Below, in pieces: positions 1-5,463 of a stretch of 7,344 nucleotides of DNA. The position numbers and the translations under genes were made by a program. The stretch is from assembly GCA_003135995.1 (NCBI GenBank), contig PNBM01000124.1, forward strand, positions 1,531 to 8,874, read 5' to 3'. The notes under the pieces were generated by a model. That model saw only the letters and a program-made list of their open reading frames with translations. It did no database searches and was not told the origin of the DNA. This DNA is from Ignavibacteriota bacterium. Lineage in GTDB: Bacteria; Bacteroidota; Ignavibacteria; Tepidaquicellales; Tepidaquicellaceae. Each line of letters opens with the position of its first letter. Position 1 is the first letter of the stretch.

Positions 1-66
1 TACAGAATAAGAAAACGTTCGGCGCATTTGACGCTGGTTGTGGAAAACATAGAAAATAAAGTTTAA
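1..66 (+). CDS. rplV: 50S ribosomal protein uL22 (L22), C-terminal end only
   Basis: The first 22 codons of the window are open and end in TAA at 64-66. They read YRIRKRSAHLTLVVEN and a short tail. The R-I-x-K-R-(S/T)-x-H-(I/L)-T-(L/V)-V-V pattern is the conserved last beta-strand of uL22, which lies beside the peptide exit tunnel of the 50S subunit and binds 23S rRNA. The start and most of the gene lie upstream of the window. rplV directly precedes rpsC in the bacterial S10 operon, and rpsC starts 33 bases after this stop, so order and sequence agree. Confidence 0.9.
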   Translation, partial: YRIRKRSAHLTLVVENIENKV

Positions 67-86
67 TTAAAAAATTTAAATATCTT

Positions 87-93
87 TAAGGAG
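87..93 (+). promoter_or_regulatory. Strong Shine-Dalgarno sequence for rpsC
   Basis: TAAGGAG lies 5 bases before the TTG at 99. It decides the non-ATG start of rpsC and is one of the few good ribosome binding sites in this operon. Confidence 0.8.
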
Positions 94-98
94 TTTTT

Positions 99-737
99 TT
101 GGGACAAAAGACACATCCTATAGGTTTTAGACTGGGAGTCATAAATACCTGGGATTCTCAGTGGTACGACGAAAAAAGTTTTGCTCTTAAATTAAAAGAG
201 GACTCTTTAATCAGAGGTTACCTTAGGAAAAGACTCGAAAAAGCCGGAGTTGCAAAAGTATTAATTGAAAGAACTTTGAAAAAAATTACTCTTACTATTA
301 ATACATCAAGACCCGGTTTCGTTATAGGTAAAAGCGGGAAAGAAATAACGCAACTTGAAAATGAGATTAAAAAGATAACCAATAAGGAAGTAAAGATAAA
401 CGTTAATGAAATTAAAAAACCCGAACTGAGTGCTCAGCTTGTAGGTGAAAATATTGCCGGTCAAATATCAAGCCGGGTCTCTTTCAGGCGCGCAATGAAA
501 TCGGCAATTACTTCTACGATGAGGATGGGTGCTGAGGGTATTAAAGTTATGTGTGCGGGTAGACTCGGTGGTGCAGAAATTGCCAGAACCGAACAATATA
601 AAGAAGGAAGAATACCGCTTCAGACATTAAGAGCTGACATTGATTATGCTTCCGTGACCGCACAAACTATTTATGGTGCAATCGGTGTTAAAGTATGGAT
701 TTGCAGAGGTGAAAAACTAACAAAAAATAATTATTAA
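99..737 (+). CDS. rpsC: 30S ribosomal protein uS3 (S3), TTG start
   Basis: uS3 sits at the mRNA entry site of the 30S head. The 212-residue product opens with the family-typical [13 protein letters not shown], which fixes the TTG at 99 as the start, backed by the TAAGGAG site just upstream. A type-2 KH domain carries its GxxG loop as GKSG at residues 77-80. The C-terminal domain runs from about residue 108 and includes FRRAMK (129-134). Its R130, R131 and K134 match the basic residues that in E. coli uS3 (R131, R132, K135) support mRNA helicase activity. It is slightly shorter than E. coli uS3 (233 residues), lacking part of the C-terminal tail, as in many bacteria. It lies between rplV and rplP, as expected for the S10 operon. 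Confidence 0.97.
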   Translation: MGQKTHPIGFRLGVINTWDSQWYDEKSFALKLKEDSLIRGYLRKRLEKAGVAKVLIERTLKKITLTINTSRPGFVIGKSGKEITQLENEIKKITNKEVKINVNEIKKPELSAQLVGENIAGQISSRVSFRRAMKSAITSTMRMGAEGIKVMCAGRLGGAEIARTEQYKEGRIPLQTLRADIDYASVTAQTIYGAIGVKVWICRGEKLTKNNY

Positions 738-771
738 TTTAGTTCAATATATTTAGCGGAGTTTATTTATT

Positions 772-1182
772 ATGTTAATGCCCAAAAGGGTTAAATTTAG
801 AAAATCCCAAAAAGGAAACAGAAGAGGTCAGGCACAAAGAGGCAACCTCGTTTCTTTTGGTGCTTTTGGTTTGAAATCGCTGGATGCTGCCTGGATAACC
901 GACAGGCAAATTGAAGCTGCCCGAATTGCGATAACAAGGTTTATGAAAAGAGACGGTAAAGTATGGATTAGAATATTCCCGGATAAACCGGTTACAAAAA
1001 AACCGGCTGAAACAAGAATGGGTAAAGGAAAAGGAGCACCTGAATACTGGGTGTCAGTAGTTCAACCGGGGAAAATTATGTTTGAAGTTGACGGCGTTAC
1101 ACAAAATGTTGCAGAAGAAGCATTCAGATTAGCTTCGCATAAATTGCCCATAAAAACAAAATTTGTAAAAAGAGTAGCTTAA
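772..1182 (+). CDS. rplP: 50S ribosomal protein uL16 (L16)
   Basis: uL16 binds 23S rRNA close to the A-site tRNA and the peptidyl transferase centre and is a late-assembling 50S protein. The product has 136 residues, the same as E. coli. It begins [11 protein letters not shown], the usual N-terminus, so the ATG at 772 is the natural start; a partial GGAG lies at 758-761, 10 bases upstream. RMGKGKG at 82-88 followed by PEYWV at 90-94 is the family signature. R82 corresponds to the E. coli arginine (R81) that is hydroxylated in some bacteria; whether that happens here cannot be told. It starts 34 bases after rpsC ends. Confidence 0.97.
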   Translation: MLMPKRVKFRKSQKGNRRGQAQRGNLVSFGAFGLKSLDAAWITDRQIEAARIAITRFMKRDGKVWIRIFPDKPVTKKPAETRMGKGKGAPEYWVSVVQPGKIMFEVDGVTQNVAEEAFRLASHKLPIKTKFVKRVA

Positions 1183-1223
1183 TACGACACTTAAGTTGTA
1201 TTAAAGTTTGAAAATTAAATAAA

Positions 1224-1439
1224 ATGAAAACTTATCAAATTAGAGATTTATCGACTGAGGATTTGAAGGTAACCTTAAAAGACTCTTATGAAGCTCTTGA
1301 AAATTTCAGGTTTCAACATTCTTCAGGGCAGTTGGAAAATTTTAAAGCTTTAACTAATACAAAAAGAGAAATAGCCAAAATAATAACGATTTTAAAAGAA
1401 CGGGAATTAACTGAAAAAAATAATAATTTAAAGAAATAA
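1224..1439 (+). CDS. rpmC: 50S ribosomal protein uL29 (L29)
   Basis: uL29 is a small two-helix protein near the exit of the 50S peptide tunnel, next to uL23, where nascent-chain factors dock. The 71-residue product has the expected layout: helix one with the S-x-E-(D/E)-L motif (residues 10-14), then FRFQHSSGQLEN (28-39), then helix two with the N-T-K-R-E-I-A-(K/R)-I pattern (45-53). The last dozen residues are an Asn/Lys/Glu-rich tail. No Shine-Dalgarno sequence is visible; the 20 bases before the ATG are A/T-rich. Position between rplP and rpsQ is canonical. Confidence 0.93.
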   Translation: MKTYQIRDLSTEDLKVTLKDSYEALENFRFQHSSGQLENFKALTNTKREIAKIITILKERELTEKNNNLKK

Positions 1440-1457
1440 AGAATATCTATTTACTTA

Positions 1458-1772
1458 ATGAGCGAAGAAAAAAACATATCAGAGAAAGAACGGGATAATT
1501 CAAAAGATACTTCATTGGTCCGGAATTCCAAAAGAAAGATTCGGGTCGGAGTAGTAGTGAGCAATAAAATGCAAAAATCAATTACTGTAGCTATTGAGAA
1601 AAAAGTAAAGCATCCGATTTATAAAAAATTCTTCAAAAAGACTACTAAGTTTATCGCGCACGATGAAAAAAATGAATGTAATGAGGGGGATATAGTAAAA
1701 ATCATGGAAACGAGACCTTTAAGTAAGCTGAAAAGATGGAGACTTGTTGAAATTATTGAAAAGGCGAAATAA
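1458..1772 (+). CDS. rpsQ: 30S ribosomal protein uS17 (S17), N-terminally extended
   Basis: uS17 is a primary 16S rRNA binder in the 30S body with an OB-like fold. The core is clear: [12 protein letters not shown] at 31-42, HPIYKK at 52-57, and [14 protein letters not shown] (77-90) followed by LKRWR. The product is 104 residues, against 84 in E. coli. The excess is a charged N-terminal tail of about 25 residues (rich in Glu, Lys, Asp and Ser) before KRKIRVG. No Shine-Dalgarno sequence precedes the ATG at 1458. A TTG at 1515 would give a protein of ordinary length but also lacks a ribosome binding site, so the longer form is kept with some doubt. It starts 18 bases after rpmC ends. Confidence 0.94.
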   Translation: MSEEKNISEKERDNSKDTSLVRNSKRKIRVGVVVSNKMQKSITVAIEKKVKHPIYKKFFKKTTKFIAHDEKNECNEGDIVKIMETRPLSKLKRWRLVEIIEKAK

Positions 1773-1865
1773 ATAAAAATATTTTTTTATTATTTCAAAA
1801 AAGCGGTAAACCGGATTTTAAGTAAATACAATAATTGTAAAATACGAATTTATATTATATAGAAA
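1773..1865 (+). other. S10/spc junction spacer between rpsQ and rplN
   Basis: This 93-bp spacer is wider than most others in the block and sits where E. coli ends the S10 operon and starts the spc operon with its own promoter. It holds an AT-only inverted repeat (AATAAAAA near 1772, complementary to TTTTTATT just after) and a small CGGTAAACCG palindrome at 1804-1813. I see no convincing -35/-10 pair at a sensible distance from the rplN ATG. An internal promoter is possible from context but is not shown by the sequence. Confidence 0.3.
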
Positions 1866-2234
1866 ATGATACAGGAAGAAACAAATTTAACGGTAGCAGA
1901 TAATTCCGGGGCAAAATCTGTCAGATGTATAAGAGTTCTTGGTGGTTCTGATAGAAGATATGCAAGTTTAGGGGACATAATCGTTGTCTCTGTTAAATCT
2001 GCAATTCCCGGCGGAACAGTAAAAAAAGGAGAGGTGTCAAGAGCTGTTATTGTCCGGACTGTAAAAGAAGTTCAGAGAAAAGACGGAAGTTGTATCAAAT
2101 TTGACGAAAATGCTGCCGTACTGATAAATGCACAAAATGAACCTAAAGGCACACGTATATTCGGACCCGTTGCGAGAGAATTAAGAGAAAAACAATTTAT
2201 GAAAATTATCTCATTAGCTCCCGAAGTTATTTGA
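1866..2234 (+). CDS. rplN: 50S ribosomal protein uL14 (L14)
   Basis: uL14 is a five-stranded beta-barrel protein on the 50S interface that contacts 16S rRNA (bridge B8) and is the docking site for the silencing factor RsfS where present. The 122-residue product is standard length and begins MIQEETNL. Family landmarks are ADNSGAK (11-17), [19 protein letters not shown] (47-65) and [13 protein letters not shown] (95-107). No Shine-Dalgarno sequence precedes the ATG; the leader is almost purely A/T. In most bacteria this is the first gene of the spc operon. Confidence 0.97.
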   Translation: MIQEETNLTVADNSGAKSVRCIRVLGGSDRRYASLGDIIVVSVKSAIPGGTVKKGEVSRAVIVRTVKEVQRKDGSCIKFDENAAVLINAQNEPKGTRIFGPVARELREKQFMKIISLAPEVI

Positions 2235-2256
2235 AAACAAAGTAAAGTTAATTATA

Positions 2257-2595
2257 ATGAAAAAAACAAGATTAAAGAAAAATGATACTGTGAAAGTTTT
2301 AAGCGGGAATGCGAAAGGAACGACTGGAAAAATTCTTTTTATTGACAGAAAAAAAGGTAAAATTATTGTTGAAGGCGTAAATATTATTCACAGACATACA
2401 AGACCTAATCAAAAAAATCAGCAGGGTGGCATCATAAGAAGGGAAGCCCCTATTGATATTACGAATGTTGAACTAATGTGTCCCAAAACAAATCTTCCTA
2501 CAAGAATTGGTATGGAGGTTGTTAAAGATGAAGTGACAAATAAGTTAAAAAGATTGAGAAAAAGTAAAAAATCCGGTGAAATTTTAATAAGCTAA
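2257..2595 (+). CDS. rplX: 50S ribosomal protein uL24 (L24)
   Basis: uL24 is an assembly-initiator protein of the 50S subunit that binds the 5' part of 23S rRNA and sits near the tunnel exit. The 112-residue product carries an N-terminal KOW motif (about 7-35, with DTVKVLSGNAKGTTGKI), HRHTRPN at 46-52, and QGGIIRREAPIDITNVELM at 56-74, all typical. The C-terminal 20 or so residues are Lys/Arg-rich. No Shine-Dalgarno sequence is seen. It follows rplN by 22 bases and runs almost into rplE. Confidence 0.96.
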   Translation: MKKTRLKKNDTVKVLSGNAKGTTGKILFIDRKKGKIIVEGVNIIHRHTRPNQKNQQGGIIRREAPIDITNVELMCPKTNLPTRIGMEVVKDEVTNKLKRLRKSKKSGEILIS

Positions 2596-2601
2596 ATTTT
2601 T

Positions 2602-3252
2602 ATGGCACAAACCAAGCAAGATAGAAAAAAGACAAAAGAAGAAACAGATCCTAAAAAAGCAAAAAAAGGCGATAAAGCCGGCAGTAAAGAAGCTTTTGTC
2701 GAAGAAAAAGTACCTGTGAGGTTATTTGATTTTTATAAGACAAAGGTTATAGATGAGCTTATGAAGAAATTCAGCTACAAAAATAAAATGCAGGCTCCAA
2801 AGCTCGAAAAAATCTGTATTAATGTAGGTGTAGGTGCTGCAACTGTGGATCCCAAGATTATTGATTCGACTGTTAAGGAAATTGAAGCTATGACCGGGCA
2901 AAAACCCACAGTAGTAAAAGCAAAGAAATCTGTCTCTAATTTCAAGTTAAGGGAAGGTATGAATATCGGGGTCAGAGTTACGTTAAGAAATGCAAGAATG
3001 TATGAATTTCTTGACAGATTGATAAGTGTCGCTATTCCCCGAATAAGAGATTTCAGAGGACTTTCCGATAAAAGTTTTGACGGAAGAGGAAACTATACTC
3101 TTGGCATCAAAGAACAGATTATTTTTCCCGAAATTAATGTGGATAATGTTAACAGAATATCCGGAATGGATGTAACATTCGTGACGACGGCTAAAACAGA
3201 TGAAGAATCTTATTATTTACTGAAAACATTTGGAATTCCATTTGTAAAATAA
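2602..3252 (+). CDS. rplE: 50S ribosomal protein uL5 (L5), N-terminally extended
   Basis: uL5 binds 5S rRNA with uL18 and forms the bridge between the 50S central protuberance and the 30S head. The core is well conserved: [13 protein letters not shown] (66-78), [14 protein letters not shown] (106-119), RMYEFLDRL (132-140), [15 protein letters not shown] (151-165). The protein is 216 residues, against about 179 usually. The extra 38 or so N-terminal residues are Lys/Glu/Asp-rich, with almost no hydrophobic residue up to about 30. The ATG lies only 6 bases after the rplX stop without a Shine-Dalgarno sequence, suggesting coupled translation. A GTG at 2716 would give a normal-length protein beginning [10 protein letters not shown] after the initiator; no strong ribosome binding site precedes it either. 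Confidence 0.95.
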   Translation: MAQTKQDRKKTKEETDPKKAKKGDKAGSKEAFVEEKVPVRLFDFYKTKVIDELMKKFSYKNKMQAPKLEKICINVGVGAATVDPKIIDSTVKEIEAMTGQKPTVVKAKKSVSNFKLREGMNIGVRVTLRNARMYEFLDRLISVAIPRIRDFRGLSDKSFDGRGNYTLGIKEQIIFPEINVDNVNRISGMDVTFVTTAKTDEESYYLLKTFGIPFVK

Positions 3253-3257
3253 AGTAC

Positions 3258-3276
3258 CATAACATTTATTGTTATG
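3258..3276 (+). other. Small perfect hairpin between rplE and rpsN
   Basis: CATAACA (3258-3264) and TGTTATG (3270-3276) are exact reverse complements around a 5-base loop. They lie just after the rplE stop in a 52-bp spacer. No T-run follows, so it is not a standard intrinsic terminator. It could stabilise or help process the message, or could be chance in AT-rich DNA. Confidence 0.35.
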
Positions 3277-3304
3277 ATATAAAAAATTAAATTAATATTC
3301 ATTA

Positions 3305-3574
3305 ATGGCTAGAAAATCATTAATAGCAAGACAAGCGAAAAGAGTAGCACTCGTAACAAAATATTCCGAGAAACGCAAAGAATTAAAAGCGGCTCATGAT
3401 TATGCGGCGTTAGCAAAACTTCCACGGGATAGCAGTGCAACACGACTTCATAACAGGTGCAATATAACCGGGAGAGCAAGGTCATATTACAGAAAGTTTG
3501 GAGTATCAAGATTAGTATTCAGGGAATTGGCTTTGCAAGGGAAAATTCCGGGTGTTATTAAATCAAGCTGGTAA
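3305..3574 (+). CDS. rpsN: 30S ribosomal protein uS14 (S14), zinc-independent long form
   Basis: uS14 binds 16S rRNA in the 30S head near uS3 and uS10. The 89-residue product is the long C-minus type: it contains [14 protein letters not shown] (39-52), [16 protein letters not shown] (54-69) and ends IPGVIKSSW. Only one cysteine (C52) is present, so the four-cysteine zinc site of the short paralogue is absent. It is therefore zinc-independent by family rule. The ATG at 3305 starts the conserved MARKS sequence; no Shine-Dalgarno sequence is visible. It lies between rplE and rpsH as in the standard spc operon. Confidence 0.96.
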   Translation: MARKSLIARQAKRVALVTKYSEKRKELKAAHDYAALAKLPRDSSATRLHNRCNITGRARSYYRKFGVSRLVFRELALQGKIPGVIKSSW

Positions 3575-3582
3575 AATAAAAC

Positions 3583-3588
3583 AGGAGA
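3583..3588 (+). promoter_or_regulatory. Shine-Dalgarno sequence for rpsH
   Basis: AGGAGA lies 9 bases before the ATG at 3598. It stands out because neighbouring genes mostly lack such a site, and it supports 3598 over the in-frame ATG at 3604. Confidence 0.7.
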
Positions 3589-3597
3589 GAAAAAATT

Positions 3598-3996
3598 ATG
3601 TCAATGTCTGATCCAATAGCGGACTTTTTAACGAGAATAAGAAATGCGATAAAGGCTGAAAAGAAAACTGTAGACATTCCGTCTTCTAAATTGAAAATTG
3701 GAATTGCTGAAATTTTAAAAAATAATAGTTTTATACATGAATACTCTGTGATTGAAAAAGCGGGAAATAAAAATTATTTGTCGCTTAAATTAAAATATAA
3801 TGATGGTATAAGTGTTATTGGAGGACTTAAAAAGATTAGTAAGCCCGGAATCAGGCGTTATATTAAATCTGATAAAATTCCGAGAGTTCGTAACGGGCTT
3901 GGTATAGCGATAGTTTCTACATCTAAAGGTATTATGACGGGAATACAAGCTAAGAAATTAAACGTCGGTGGTGAAGTTATTTGTACCATCTGGTAA
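3598..3996 (+). CDS. rpsH: 30S ribosomal protein uS8 (S8)
   Basis: uS8 binds helix 21 of 16S rRNA and is needed for assembly of the 30S platform. In E. coli it also represses the spc operon by binding its own message near rplE; I did not find a matching target here. The 132-residue product opens MSMSDPIADFLTRIRNA, as expected, has GIAIVSTSKGIMTG at 102-115, and closes with LNVGGEVICTIW, the diagnostic C-terminus. It starts 23 bases after rpsN and has one of the better ribosome binding sites in the window. Confidence 0.97.
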   Translation: MSMSDPIADFLTRIRNAIKAEKKTVDIPSSKLKIGIAEILKNNSFIHEYSVIEKAGNKNYLSLKLKYNDGISVIGGLKKISKPGIRRYIKSDKIPRVRNGLGIAIVSTSKGIMTGIQAKKLNVGGEVICTIW

Positions 3997-4025
3997 TAAA
4001 ATATTAAATAGTATTTAAATAAAAA

Positions 4026-4565
4026 ATGAGCAGAATAGGAAAAAAACCGGTAGAGATAACACAAGGTGTTAAAATCAATAAAGTTGATAACTGCATTGAA
4101 GTGACGGGACCTAAAGGAAAACTTACGTTAGATATTAAAGGTGATATCAGTGTCGGGTTGCAGGACAAAGAAGTTACTTTTACACGAAGCAATGATTTTA
4201 AAAAAAATAAATCGCTCCATGGATTATACAGGTCGTTGTTACAAAATATGGTTACAGGTGTTACAGAAGGATATTCAAAAAAACTTGAACTCGTTGGTAT
4301 CGGTTATAAAGCAGAAATAAAAAATAAAAAGTTGGTTTTACTCCTGGGATTTTCTCATCCTATTGTTTTTACACCGCCGGAAGAAATTAAACTTGAAGCT
4401 CCTACGCCAACATCTATTATAGTAAATGGTGTTGATAAGCAACTCGTGGGTGCAATAGCTTCGAAAATCAGGTCTTTCAGGCCACCGGAACCTTACAAAG
4501 GGAAAGGTATTAAATACGATGATGAAAAGATAAGAAGAAAAGCAGGGAAGACAGCAGCAAAGTAA
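4026..4565 (+). CDS. rplF: 50S ribosomal protein uL6 (L6)
   Basis: uL6 sits near the base of the L7/L12 stalk and the sarcin-ricin loop, in the translation-factor binding region of the 50S subunit. The 179-residue product begins MSRIGKKPVEI, the family start. It has the two-domain repeat layout: domain one to about residue 80 with HGLYRSLLQNM (65-75), domain two from about 83 with GIGYKAEI (91-98) and the PEPYKGKGI signature at 154-162. The end is basic. No Shine-Dalgarno sequence precedes the ATG. The rplR frame is open back into the 3' end of this gene, but the genes do not overlap if rplR starts at 4612. Confidence 0.97.
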   Translation: MSRIGKKPVEITQGVKINKVDNCIEVTGPKGKLTLDIKGDISVGLQDKEVTFTRSNDFKKNKSLHGLYRSLLQNMVTGVTEGYSKKLELVGIGYKAEIKNKKLVLLLGFSHPIVFTPPEEIKLEAPTPTSIIVNGVDKQLVGAIASKIRSFRPPEPYKGKGIKYDDEKIRRKAGKTAAK

Positions 4566-4581
4566 GTTTTTAAAATATATC

Positions 4582-4599
4582 AAGTTTATAAAGTTTATT
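4582..4599 (+). repeat. Two copies of AAGTTTAT before rplR
   Basis: AAGTTTAT appears at 4582 and 4591 (one base apart) in the rplF-rplR spacer. The same word family forms a four-copy array at 5132-5164 after the first tRNA, so this may be a small related element. It is too short to be sure it is not AT-rich coincidence. Confidence 0.35.
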
Positions 4600-4611
4600 A
4601 AGAAAAAAATC

Positions 4612-4977
4612 GTGAATAAGAAAAATTTAAATAGAAGAGATAAAATAAAATTCAAGATAAGAAAAAAAGTGAATGGAACTCCTGAGAGACCAAGACTCGT
4701 GGTATACCGCAGTCTGAATAATATTTATGCTCAACTGGTTGACGATGTTCATTCTAAAACTTTATTATCTGTTTCTTCGTTATCCAAAGAATGCATTGAC
4801 GGTTTAAAAGAGATTAAAGGAAAAGTCGCGAAAAGCAAGGTTATCGGTAAAATGCTTGCCGGTAAAGCTATTGCTACAGATTATAAGGAAGTAGTATTTG
4901 ACAGAAACGGATATTTATATCATGGCAGAGTTAAGGCTTTTGCAGATGGTGCCCGGGAAGGTGGTTTGAAATTTTAA
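4612..4977 (+). CDS. rplR: 50S ribosomal protein uL18 (L18), GTG start
   Basis: uL18 binds 5S rRNA and, with uL5, anchors it in the central protuberance. The 121-residue product has a basic N-terminal helix, GTPERPRLVVYRSLNNIYAQ (22-41) and a diagnostic C-terminus, FDRNGYLYHGRVKAFADGAR (96-115) followed by EGGLKF. The likely start is GTG at 4612; no ATG lies upstream in frame within the spacer, and the frame stays open back into rplF. No Shine-Dalgarno sequence is seen, so the exact start is less sure than the gene. In a standard spc operon rpsE would follow within a few bases; here 536 bp intervene. Confidence 0.96.
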   Translation: MNKKNLNRRDKIKFKIRKKVNGTPERPRLVVYRSLNNIYAQLVDDVHSKTLLSVSSLSKECIDGLKEIKGKVAKSKVIGKMLAGKAIATDYKEVVFDRNGYLYHGRVKAFADGAREGGLKF

Positions 4978-5039
4978 TTTTGCATCGACATTTTATTAAA
5001 TGTTTCATTATTAATCAATGTTGAAGTACGGTATAACTC

Positions 5040-5110
5040 TCTCGGGTCGTCTAATGGTAGGACAGCGGCCTTTGGAGCCGTTAGCGGAGGTTCGAATCCT
5101 CCCCTGAGAA
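5040..5110 (+). tRNA. tRNA-Gln, anticodon UUG
   Basis: A full cloverleaf folds by hand. The acceptor stem is TCTCGGG (5040-5046) with CCTGAGA (5103-5109), having one G-U pair and U1-A72, which is characteristic of tRNA-Gln. The D arm is 5049-5063 with loop GG at 5056-5057. The anticodon stem is GCGGC (5065-5069) with GCCGT (5077-5081), and the loop CTTTGGA places anticodon TTG at 5072-5074. The T arm is GGAGG, TTCGAAT, CCTCC (5086-5102). The discriminator base is A5110 and CCA is not encoded. It reads CAA codons. Its position between rplR and rpsE is unusual. Confidence 0.95.
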
Positions 5111-5131
5111 CAAATGGCTATAGAGCAGTTC

Positions 5132-5164
5132 ATAAAGTTATAAAGTTATAAAGTTTATAAAGTT
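5132..5164 (+). repeat. ATAAAGTT tandem array (4 copies)
   Basis: Exact copies of ATAAAGTT start at 5132, 5140, 5148 and 5157, with one extra T between the third and fourth. The array begins 22 bases after tRNA-Gln(UUG) and ends in a T-run (5163-5168). The period of 8 is not codon-compatible and there is no open frame, so this is a non-coding short tandem repeat. Confidence 0.85.
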
Positions 5165-5174
5165 TTTTAATGAT

Positions 5175-5195
5175 GGATACTTGATGCTGAATACT
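5175..5195 (+). repeat. Three degenerate TGATACT-type heptads
   Basis: GGATACT, TGATGCT and GAATACT follow each other in exact 7-base phase between the two tRNA genes. Each differs from TGATACT by one or two bases. They look like a decayed or founder version of the long array at 5370-5463. Confidence 0.6.
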
Positions 5196-5246
5196 CCTTT
5201 TTTAAAAATTAGATTCCTTCAGAGTATTAACAGATAAAAAATATAC

Positions 5247-5317
5247 TCTTAGGTCGTCTAATGGTAGGACAGCGGCCTCTGAAGCCGTGAGTGGAGGTTC
5301 GAATCCTCCCCTGAGAA
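5247..5317 (+). tRNA. tRNA-Gln, anticodon CUG
   Basis: The cloverleaf uses acceptor TCTTAGG (5247-5253) with CCTGAGA (5310-5316), including one U-G pair and U1-A72. The D arm is identical to the first copy. The anticodon stem is GCGGC (5272-5276) with GCCGT (5284-5288), and the loop CTCTGAA puts anticodon CTG at 5279-5281. The T arm is GGAGG, TTCGAAT, CCTCC (5293-5309). The discriminator is A5317; CCA is not encoded. It reads CAG codons. It differs from the upstream tRNA-Gln at only 6 of 71 positions, two of them in the acceptor 5' strand where pairing is kept, so the two are duplicates that diverged. Confidence 0.95.
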
Positions 5318-5369
5318 CAGAACAAATAGTGAGATAGCGGAATGGTGATATAGTTTAATTGCAATTTTT

Positions 5370-5463
5370 TGATGCTCATTACTTGATACTTGATACTTGA
5401 TACTTGATACTTGATACTTGATACTTGATACTTGATACTTGATATTTGAAATTTGATACTTAA
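5370..5463 (+). repeat. TGATACT (TACTTGA) heptanucleotide tandem array
   Basis: The heptad TACTTGA runs nine times without error from 5380 to 5442. The edges are degenerate: TGATGCT and CATTACT lie before it in the TGATACT register, and TATTTGA, AATTTGA and TACTTAA follow in the TACTTGA register. It starts about 50 bases after tRNA-Gln(CUG) and ends about 50 bases before the rpsE ATG. A perfect homogeneous core of this kind is prone to slippage. There is no open frame across it. Confidence 0.95.

Noticed and set aside
1835..1863. TTGTAA-N17-TATAGA as an spc promoter before rplN
   Set aside because: Transcription from it would begin inside the rplN start codon region, and both boxes match consensus poorly in a stretch that is almost all A/T.
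3309..3509. Minus-strand open frame of 66 codons opposite rpsN
   Set aside because: It lies wholly antisense to a well-conserved ribosomal protein gene, has no ribosome binding site and reads as a low-complexity hydrophobic shadow.
3858..4192. Two minus-strand open frames opposite rpsH and rplF
   Set aside because: Both are antisense shadows of conserved genes, without family motifs or start signals.
4338..4655. Minus-strand open frame of 105 codons, very Phe/Leu/Ile-rich
   Set aside because: The hydrophobic composition results from reading Lys-rich A/T sequence of rplF and the rplR leader backwards; it is not a credible membrane protein.
5032..5037. TATAAC just before tRNA-Gln(UUG) as a -10 box
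   Set aside because: It is only 2 bases from the mature tRNA 5' end, so a start 7 bases downstream would fall within the tRNA.
5325..5365. Possible third, decayed tRNA after tRNA-Gln(CUG) (GCGGAATGGTG resembles a D-arm region)
   Set aside because: No T arm TTCGAAT-like loop, no acceptor pairing and no anticodon stem could be formed around it.
5350..5370. AATTGCAATT followed by T6 as a terminator after the second tRNA
   Set aside because: The palindrome leaves only a two-base loop, so a stable stem of more than three or four A/T-rich pairs cannot form.
5370..5463. CRISPR-like array
   Set aside because: The units are contiguous 7-mers with no spacers; this is a simple tandem repeat.
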